Part shown: piece by piece, positions 54,602 through 64,000 of the stretch
How the letters are laid out: every line of letters begins with the position of its first letter
Position numbering within the stretch: the first letter of the stretch is position 1
From: Ideonella alba
GTDB taxonomy: Bacteria; Pseudomonadota; Gammaproteobacteria; Burkholderiales; Burkholderiaceae_C
Direction of reading: 5' to 3'
Length of the DNA stretch: 64,000 nt
Assembly: GCF_018069875.1 (NCBI RefSeq)
Contig: NZ_JAGQDF010000009.1
Span: 124,001-188,000, forward strand
The notes under the pieces: generated by a model
Database searches by the model: none
Told to the model about the DNA's origin: nothing
Seen by the model: the letters and a program-made list of their open reading frames with translations, nothing else
Translations under genes and position numbers: made by a program

Positions 54602-54913
54602 TCAGGGCTTCTGCTTGGAGAAATAGACCGCCAGGGTCTCGAGCTGCTCCTGCGAGTAGCCCCTGGTGATCTGGTGCATGATGGTGGCGGGCCGCTGGCC
54701 GCTGCGGAAGGCCATCAGCTGGCTCAGGATGTAGTCCTGCGGCAGCCCAGCGAGCTTGATCAGGGCTTCGCCCTGGACGGCGTGGCCGTCGGTGCCGTGG
54801 CAGTGGGCGCAGGTGGCTGCCAGCGAGCGGGTGCGCAGCGTCGTGGGGTCCTTGGCGACAGCCGGCACCGCCAGCATCAGCAGCAGGGCCGCCAACAGGG
54901 GGCGTGGGGTCAT
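54602..54913 (-). CDS. fccA: Monoheme cytochrome c subunit of the sulfide dehydrogenase
   Basis: 103 residues with a signal peptide ending AVA, heme site CAHCH, and PATIMHQITRGYS, where Met is the likely sixth ligand. The single heme makes it the short form; Allochromatium FccA has two. It lies 11 bp upstream of fccB and would receive electrons from its FAD. Divergent from the metallo-hydrolase gene. Confidence 0.88.
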   Translation of the reverse strand: MTPRPLLAALLLMLAVPAVAKDPTTLRTRSLAATCAHCHGTDGHAVQGEALIKLAGLPQDYILSQLMAFRSGQRPATIMHQITRGYSQEQLETLAVYFSKQKP

Positions 54914-54968
54914 GGGTGTTGTCTCCGGGGGCAGGGGGCCGCACACGGGGCTTGGCGCGCATGCGGTG

Positions 54969-54987
54969 TCGGACTTATAGTGTCCGA
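54969..54987. promoter_or_regulatory. Inverted repeat in the fccA / metallo-hydrolase divergent promoter
   Basis: TCGGAC (54969-54974) and GTCCGA (54982-54987) flank TTATAGT, which holds a plus-strand TATAGT -10 box. A regulator bound here would block that promoter. I do not recognise the site. Confidence 0.5.
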
Positions 54988-55006
54988 AATATCATTGATT
55001 GCTGAT

Positions 55007-56005
55007 GTGGTGTTATCCCTGAAGTCGTCACGTCGCTACTTTCTGGCGGGCTGCGGCTGCAGCGCGGCCCTGGGCTGGCTGCCGCGCAGCCTGCGTGCCG
55101 AAGGGGCGCCGGCCGTCACCGTCGAGATGGCGCCGCAGCAGGTGGCCGAGGGCGTCTACTACGTGCAGGGCGAGTCGGCGCTCGGCTCGTCGGCCAATCA
55201 GAACTTCATCTCGAATGCCGGTTTCGTGATCACGGCCGACAGCGTCGTGGTGGTCGATGCGCTGGGCTCGCCACCGCTGGCGCAGCGTCTGCTGGCGCAG
55301 ATCCGCGCGATCACGCCGCTGCCGGTGCGGCATGTGCTGGTCACCCACTACCACGCCGACCACATCTACGGCCTGCAGGTCTTCCAGGCGGCGGGCGCGA
55401 AGATCGTCGCCCAGGCGCGCGCCCGCGAGTACCTGGCGTCCGACACCGCCCGGCTGCGCCTGCAGTCCAGCCGCGAAGAGATGTTCCCCTGGGTCGACGA
55501 ACAGACCCGGCTGGTGCCGGCCGATCGCTGGCTGGGGCTGGACGGCAGCCTGCGCGAAGAAGTGCTGGACATCGGGGGCACGCGCTTCGTGCTGCGGCCG
55601 GTCGGGCCGTCGCACACGCCCGAGGACCTGGTCATTTCGGTGCCGCAGCGCGGCGTGCTGTTCTCCGGCGACCTGTTGTTCCGCGGGCGTGTGCCCTTTG
55701 TCGGCCAGGCCGACAGCGCGGGCTGGATCAAGGCCCTGGACGGCATGCTGGCGGCGCAGCCGACGGTGGTGGTGCCGGGGCATGGGCCGGCGTCCACCGA
55801 GCCCCGCGCCGACATGCAGCTCACGCGGGACTACCTGGTCTACCTGCGCGAGCGCATGGGCGAGGCCGCCCGCAACATGGACCCCTTCGACGAGGCCTAC
55901 CGCGCCACCGACTGGAGCCGCTTCGAGAAGCTGCCGCTGTTCCAGGCCGCCAACCGAATGAACGCCTACAACACCTACCTGCTGATGGAGTCCAGCCAGC
56001 GATGA
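55007..56005 (+). CDS. Periplasmic metallo-beta-lactamase-fold hydrolase (SoxH-like)
   Basis: 332 residues from GTG at 55007. A second GTG at 55010 is equally possible, and there is no clear ribosome site. A Tat signal, KSSRRYFLAG, begins it. The metal site is VTHYHADHIYG with later His in GPSHTPEDL, Asp in LFSGDLLF and His in VVPGHGPAST. SoxH and quinoprotein-relative-type hydrolases of sox loci look like this; the substrate is unknown. It overlaps the thioredoxin-like gene (ATGA). Confidence 0.85.
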   Translation: MVLSLKSSRRYFLAGCGCSAALGWLPRSLRAEGAPAVTVEMAPQQVAEGVYYVQGESALGSSANQNFISNAGFVITADSVVVVDALGSPPLAQRLLAQIRAITPLPVRHVLVTHYHADHIYGLQVFQAAGAKIVAQARAREYLASDTARLRLQSSREEMFPWVDEQTRLVPADRWLGLDGSLREEVLDIGGTRFVLRPVGPSHTPEDLVISVPQRGVLFSGDLLFRGRVPFVGQADSAGWIKALDGMLAAQPTVVVPGHGPASTEPRADMQLTRDYLVYLRERMGEAARNMDPFDEAYRATDWSRFEKLPLFQAANRMNAYNTYLLMESSQR

Positions 56006-56526
56006 ACGCCGTGCCGGCTCGTCGTCGCCTGGGCCTGCTGCTGGCGCTGGCCGCCACCGGCCTGGCCGGCGCCGCACCGGCCCGGGCGCTGCAGCGCGGC
56101 GACAGGCTGGTGCCGCCACCGCTGCCGCTGCTCGACGGGCGGCGGCTGCGTCCGCAGGATTGGGCGGGACAGGCCTGGGTGCTGAGTTTCTTCACCCTTG
56201 ACTGCCCCTACTGCCAGCGCCACAACGCACGCCTGGATACGCTGTCACGGCGCATGGCCGGTCAGGGCCTGCAGGTGCTGGGCGTGACCCAGGATCAACC
56301 CGAGGCGGTGCGCGAACACCTGCAGCGCCACGGCCTGGGTTTCGCCGCCACCGCGCAGGGGGCGACACTGCGCGCGCTGGTCACCGCCCGCCGCATCGTG
56401 CCCTTCACCGCGGTGATCGACGGCCAGGGGGTGGTTCGCGAACTGATCCCAGGCGAAATGAGCGACGATGACGTACAGGGTCTGGCGCGCTGGGCCCAGC
56501 CGTCCGGCGCCAGCGGACCCCTTTGA
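56002..56526 (+). CDS. TlpA-like periplasmic thioredoxin-fold protein
   Basis: 174 residues, signal peptide ending near ARA, then the redoxin fold with TLDCPYCQRHN (Cys-68, Cys-71), LQVLGVTQDQPEAV, and the cis-Pro region RRIVPFTAVIDGQGVV. It probably reduces a Cys or persulfide on a Sox protein in the periplasm, the role given to SoxW/SoxS in other sox loci. Coupled to the metallo-hydrolase by a four-base overlap. Confidence 0.85.
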   Translation: MNAVPARRRLGLLLALAATGLAGAAPARALQRGDRLVPPPLPLLDGRRLRPQDWAGQAWVLSFFTLDCPYCQRHNARLDTLSRRMAGQGLQVLGVTQDQPEAVREHLQRHGLGFAATAQGATLRALVTARRIVPFTAVIDGQGVVRELIPGEMSDDDVQGLARWAQPSGASGPL

Positions 56527-56535
56527 GGAGACCTC

Positions 56536-56883
56536 ATGCCGCGATTCTTCCCGGCCCTGCTGGCCATCGCCGCTGTCGGCAGTCTGGCGCTGACACTGGT
56601 GCGCGCCGCCGAGCCGGCGGTCCCGGAGATCTTCAAGGAGGCGGACCTGGCCCTGGGCGCGAAGCTGATCGCCGAGCACCGCTGCACCGAGTGCCACACC
56701 CGCCACATGGGGGGCAGCGGGGGCGAGGACATCTACAACCCCCAGGGCCGGATCCGCGACGCCGGCGCGCTGCGCGGCATGGTGGAGGGCTGCAACACCC
56801 AGCTCAAGCTGCAGATGTTTCCCGAGGAAGTGACCGCGGTGGCGGCGGTCCTGAACCAGCGGCATTACCGGTTCAGCCGCTGA
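56536..56883 (+). CDS. Small monoheme cytochrome c-like protein
   Basis: 115 residues with a signal peptide ending VRA and one heme site, CTECH, near residue 50. There are several Met but no standard MPP motif; MFPEEVTAV is one possible ligand. It resembles small cytochromes found beside sox and fcc genes. It lies nine bases after the thioredoxin-like gene, completing a hydrolase-thioredoxin-cytochrome unit. Confidence 0.82.
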   Translation: MPRFFPALLAIAAVGSLALTLVRAAEPAVPEIFKEADLALGAKLIAEHRCTECHTRHMGGSGGEDIYNPQGRIRDAGALRGMVEGCNTQLKLQMFPEEVTAVAAVLNQRHYRFSR

Positions 56884-56973
56884 GGGAAGCATCCCGTGGG
56901 CGGCTTGGCGCTGGCTGCATGCGCGCATCAGTGCATACCGATACAATGACGCTCAACTGCCCCCGGACCCGCC

Positions 56974-57339
56974 ATGTCACAGGATCCCAGCCTCCACGCC
57001 GACACGGTGTTTGACTCCGTGGCGGAGCTGTTCTCGCTGCTGTCGACGCCGGTGCGCCTGAAGATCATCAGCGCCCTGTGCAACGGCGAGAAGAACGTGT
57101 CCCAGCTGCTCGAGGAAATCGAGACCACGCAGCCCAACATGTCGCAGCACCTGGCCACCCTGTACCGGGCCGGTGTGGTGGGCAAACGGCGCGACAGCAC
57201 CCAGATCTACTACCGCCTGCAGAGCGAACGCGTGGCCACCTTGTGCCGGGCGGTGTGCACCCAGGTGGCCAGCGAGATGGATCCAGACAGCGCGGTCGAC
57301 CCGGATCAGCGGCTGCGCCCGGCCCAGGGCGTGCGCTGA
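56974..57339 (+). CDS. ArsR-family regulator with candidate redox cysteines
   Basis: 121 residues. AELFSLLSTPVRLKIISALCNGEKNVSQLLEEIE and the recognition helix TTQPNMSQHLATLYRAGVVGKRR (shown here as the two separate blocks of the winged helix) are closely related to the regulator at 45012. It has Cys-36, Cys-91 and Cys-95. Cys-36 with Cys-91 or -95 sits about where BigR/SqrR use a pair to sense persulfide. Promoter features: TACAAT (56942-56947) and a palindrome ATGCGCGCAT (56919-56928). Confidence 0.88.
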   Translation: MSQDPSLHADTVFDSVAELFSLLSTPVRLKIISALCNGEKNVSQLLEEIETTQPNMSQHLATLYRAGVVGKRRDSTQIYYRLQSERVATLCRAVCTQVASEMDPDSAVDPDQRLRPAQGVR

Positions 57340-57363
57340 GCGTCGACGCCGAGGGCCGACGCT
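57339..57363. terminator. Hairpin between convergent arsR and csoR genes
   Basis: AGCGTCG pairs with CGACGCT around an 11-base loop in the 32-bp gap between the two stop codons. No T run. Probably a weak two-way terminator. Confidence 0.45.
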
Positions 57364-57371
57364 AACGGCCG

Positions 57372-57662
57372 TCAGCGCACCTTGCCCAGCAGGGTCTGCA
57401 CCTCTTCCAGCACCTCGGTCAGCTGCTTGCGGTTCTTGGCGCTGTCGCCCAGCCGGTTGCCGAGTTCCTGCTCCATGAAGCACACCGTCATGCGCACATA
57501 GGTGCTGTCCAGCGCCTTGCGCACCGCCGCCATCTGGCTGGCGATGTCCAGGCAGGGCTGGCCCTCCTCGATCATGCGCTGGATGCCGCGCAACTGCCCT
57601 TCGGCGCGCTTGAGGCGGTTGAGCAGGTCGGTGCGGTTCTTCTCGTCGGTCAGCTGGGACAT
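57372..57662 (-). CDS. CsoR/DUF156-family metal- or sulfur-sensing repressor
   Basis: 96 residues, all helical: LLNRLKRAEGQLRGIQRMIEEGQPCLDIASQMAAV in sequence blocks, typical DUF156. The conserved first Cys is Cys-37. The CsoR His position (+25) is Phe-62, the +29 Cys is Glu, and instead Cys-61 lies at +24 in RMTVCFMEQEL. So it is neither a copper CsoR (C-H-C) nor a standard CstR. A longer start at 57710 is possible. Last gene of the RND-sqr operon. Confidence 0.88.
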   Translation of the reverse strand: MSQLTDEKNRTDLLNRLKRAEGQLRGIQRMIEEGQPCLDIASQMAAVRKALDSTYVRMTVCFMEQELGNRLGDSAKNRKQLTEVLEEVQTLLGKVR

Positions 57663-57755
57663 GGCACACAGCTCCAGCGATGGAGCCTGGGAGGTGGTCA
57701 CGGCCGCCATTGTCGTCGCTTCCGAAAGAAGGTGTCAGAGGCAGGGCTGGAGGGC

Positions 57756-57980
57756 TCAGCGCGGGCAGGCGGCCGCCGATTCGGGCACGCCGGCCTTGCG
57801 CAGGAACCAGACCATCGGGCAGACGTTGGTGAAGCCGAACTGCAGCAGGTTCAGGCCGACAAAGGCGGTGAAGGCCAGGGCCCAGCGGCTGACGAACAGC
57901 GGGCTGCCCTCGACGCCCAGCGCCAGTGACAGCAGGATGAAGGTGCCGGCGATCACGCGGATCCAGCGTTCGATGGTCAT
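57756..57980 (-). CDS. DUF2892 small membrane protein
   Basis: 74 residues: MTIERWIRVIAGTFILLSLALG, a second helix WALAFTAFVGLNLLQFGFT, then NVCPMVWFLRKAG, the typical DUF2892 end with Cys-Pro. The domain is often fused to or next to rhodaneses and sulfur genes (for example YgaP). It may handle sulfur at the membrane. It lies 32 bp after sqr. Confidence 0.9.
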   Translation of the reverse strand: MTIERWIRVIAGTFILLSLALGVEGSPLFVSRWALAFTAFVGLNLLQFGFTNVCPMVWFLRKAGVPESAAACPR

Positions 57981-58012
57981 GGAAAGCTCCTTGGAATGAC
58001 GAATGGGGGGGG

Positions 58013-62579
<4,567 letters not shown>

Positions 62580-62590
62580 GGCGGCGGTCC

Positions 62591-63667
62591 TCAGCGTGCG
62601 GCGGGCGTGGCGTCGGCCAGGCCGGCGCGCACCGCATCGGCCGCGATCTGCTCGCCTGCCTTCAGGCCCGCCAGCACCTCGACCTGTGGGCCCTGGCGGC
62701 TGCCCAGGCGCACGGCGCGCAGCACGAAGCGCTGGTCGCGCAACACATAGACCGCTTCCAGCTCACCCCGCTGCAGCACCGCCGCGGCCGGAATGAGGAG
62801 CGCACGCGTCGTGGGCTCAGTCGGGGCGCCGTCAAAGCGCACGCTGACGCTCTGGCCCGGCGTGGCCTGGGCAGAGGCCGGCAGGTCCAGGCGCCACTCG
62901 ACGGTCTGCGAGACCGGGTCGGTGGTGGGCAGTTCGGTGCTGCGCAGCGGCGTGACCCACTGCCCGTCGGGCAGTTGCACCTGCCGTCCGCTGGCCTGGC
63001 GGGCGGCCGCGGAGCGCGAGGCTGGCACCTGGACCACCGCGCGCAGCGCGCCGGGGGCGTACAGCGTCAGGATCGGCCGACCGGGCGCCGCCAGGTCGCC
63101 GGTGTCCAGGTGGGTGGCCAGCACCACGCCGTCGAACGGCGCGGTGATGGTGCTGAAGTCGCGTGCCAGCGCGGCCTGGCGCCGCCCGCCCTGGGCGGCC
63201 TGCAGCCCCGCCTGGGCGGACTTGAGCTGGGTTTCGGCCACGTCCAGTGCGGCCTGGCTGACAAATCCCTTGGCGCGCAGGTCGCGGGTGCGTTCGGCCT
63301 GGACCTGGGCATTGCGCAGTTCCGCTTCGGCCTGCAGCACGCCGCCCTCGCTGCGGCTGAGCGCGGCAGCCGGTTCACGGTCGTCGATGCGGGCCAGCCA
63401 CTGGCCGGCCTTGACCCGGTCGCCGGCCTTGACGCCAAGGGCCAGCACGTTGCCGGAGGCCTGGGCCGCCACCGTGGCCTGGCGCAGCGCCTCGATCGTA
63501 GCGGACATCTCCAGGCTGCGGCCGGCGCTGGCCGCGCTGAGCTGGATCACCGGCACCGGGGTGGCGGCGATCGCGGCCCCGGTGAGCAGACCGGTCAGGC
63601 CCAGACCCAGTGCAGGCAGCAGGCGGCGACGGAGCCGGCTTGGAACGGCGGTGTTCTTGATACCCAT
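62591..63667 (-). CDS. RND-family efflux periplasmic adaptor (membrane fusion protein)
   Basis: 358 residues: signal or anchor helix to about residue 35, a barrel-sandwich start ATVAAQASGNVLALGVKAGDRVKAG given here in parts, a coiled hairpin rich in Ala/Gln (AEAELRNAQVQAERTRDLRAKG), and IITAPFDGVV-like TITAPFDGVVLATHLDTGDL. It links the RND pump to an outer-membrane channel. The ATG at 63667 lies inside an operator palindrome and about six bases from the -10 box, so the message may be leaderless. First gene of the operon. Confidence 0.92.
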   Translation of the reverse strand: MGIKNTAVPSRLRRRLLPALGLGLTGLLTGAAIAATPVPVIQLSAASAGRSLEMSATIEALRQATVAAQASGNVLALGVKAGDRVKAGQWLARIDDREPAAALSRSEGGVLQAEAELRNAQVQAERTRDLRAKGFVSQAALDVAETQLKSAQAGLQAAQGGRRQAALARDFSTITAPFDGVVLATHLDTGDLAAPGRPILTLYAPGALRAVVQVPASRSAAARQASGRQVQLPDGQWVTPLRSTELPTTDPVSQTVEWRLDLPASAQATPGQSVSVRFDGAPTEPTTRALLIPAAAVLQRGELEAVYVLRDQRFVLRAVRLGSRQGPQVEVLAGLKAGEQIAADAVRAGLADATPAAR

Positions 63668-63702
63668 ATGGGTATCGTATCAGATACACCGTAGGGTATC
63701 AA
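63659..63702 (-). promoter_or_regulatory. Promoter and two CsoR-type operators of the RND-sqr operon
   Basis: Minus-strand -35 TTGATA (63697-63702), exact 17-bp spacer, -10 TACGAT (63674-63679). Operator 1, GATACCCATATGGGTATC (63659-63676), is a perfect 18-bp palindrome over the -10 end and the ATG. Operator 2 (63683-63700), GATACACCGTAGGGTATC, overlaps the -35 and spacer. Their centres are 24 bp apart. The arms match the operator at 44525-44540. Confidence 0.8.
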
Positions 63703-63744
63703 ACCCCTGGTTGTCCTCAGGTCAAACCCGAGGGTGGCGGGACC

Positions 63745-64000
63745 TCAGTCCCGCTCGGCCCGCCACAGCAGGAACTTCAGCGTCGCCACCGCACCGGCGA
63801 TGATGCCGGCCAGCGCCAGGAAGGAGCCGATGGCCAGCGTGGACACGCCGCTGAGCCCCTGGCCCACGGTGCAGCCCAGCGCCGTGACGCCACCAAAACC
63901 CATCAGCACCGCACCCGCCAGCTGCTGGCGCAGGTCATCGAGCGATGCAAAGCCCTCCCAGCGGAAGCGACCGGTGGCCAGCGACACCGCCGCCGCACCC
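63745..64000 (-). CDS. YeeE/YedE-family transporter, 5' end outside window
   Basis: The last 84 or so residues of a YeeE/YedE protein: LAGAVLMGFGGVTALGCTVGQGLSGVSTL in part, with the conserved Cys loop GCTVGQGLSG, then a final helix and the stop at 63745. The start lies beyond the window. It reads toward the RND operon but is separated from it by that operon's own promoter and operators. Confidence 0.85.
   Translation of the reverse strand, partial: GAAAVSLATGRFRWEGFASLDDLRQQLAGAVLMGFGGVTALGCTVGQGLSGVSTLAIGSFLALAGIIAGAVATLKFLLWRAERD

Noticed and set aside
56932-56947. Half site CATACC before the second arsR, considered as a third CsoR operator
   Set aside because: There is no GGTATG partner at the right spacing, so it does not match the two full palindromes.

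Overview
The window is about 64 kb of very GC-rich chromosome with short intergenic gaps, ATGA-type gene overlaps and strong G/C at third codon positions. Gene content and order (smc-zipA-ligA-def, zapA followed by a 6S RNA and an EVE protein, MoxR/DUF58/DUF3488-transglutaminase, a small Trp-rich protein, SoxCDYZAXB) point to a betaproteobacterium of the order Burkholderiales, probably near the Leptothrix/Rubrivivax/Sphaerotilus/Ideonella group. The genus is an inference. I see no prophage, transposase, CRISPR array or rRNA operon.

Bases 1-40,200 are mostly housekeeping. They hold an alpha/beta hydrolase cut by the window edge, an AraC-type regulator, rpsU, a 3-hydroxyacyl-CoA dehydrogenase, a SET-domain protein and queF. 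A DUF1800-DUF1501 export pair follows, flanked by near-identical 20-bp direct repeats. Next come smc, zipA, a di-heme cytochrome, ligA, def and a DUF6600/FecR-like surface protein. The divergent tesA/ybbA pair shares one CATG for both start codons. After these lie yhiN, a TauE permease, an EVE protein, 6S RNA, zapA and a zapB-like gene, mltB, and the DUF3488-transglutaminase/DUF58/MoxR operon. The rest is a histone-deacetylase-family hydrolase, an MscS channel, class I fumarase, a UPF0114 protein and acs, whose 3' end is tandemly repeated, then an exonuclease, cytochrome c, ilvD, lgt, dnaQ, two identical tRNA-Val(CAC) genes and an AEC transporter.

Bases 40,200-64,000 are a dense sulfur-oxidation island. 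The centre is arsR-soxC-soxD-soxY-soxZ-soxA-soxX-soxB (45.0-52.1 kb), a complete thiosulfate-oxidising Sox system including the SoxCD sulfane dehydrogenase. Around it are a flavocytochrome c sulfide dehydrogenase pair, a metallo-hydrolase/thioredoxin/cytochrome module, a second ArsR regulator, four YeeE/YedE-family sulfur transporter genes (one cut by the edge), rhodaneses and a DsrE-like protein.

Two operons carry the same unusual operator, ATACCC-N4-GGGTAT. One is a six-gene operon (two YeeE halves, a Cys-rich NPCGP peptide, a conserved hypothetical, a two-domain sulfurtransferase, a methyltransferase). The other is a five-gene operon (RND adaptor, RND pump, type I sulfide:quinone oxidoreductase, DUF2892, CsoR-family repressor). 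The repressor is the last gene of the second operon and has an atypical cysteine arrangement. The simplest reading is an autoregulated sulfide/persulfide response that joins SQR to an RND efflux pump; this is the most interesting system in the window.
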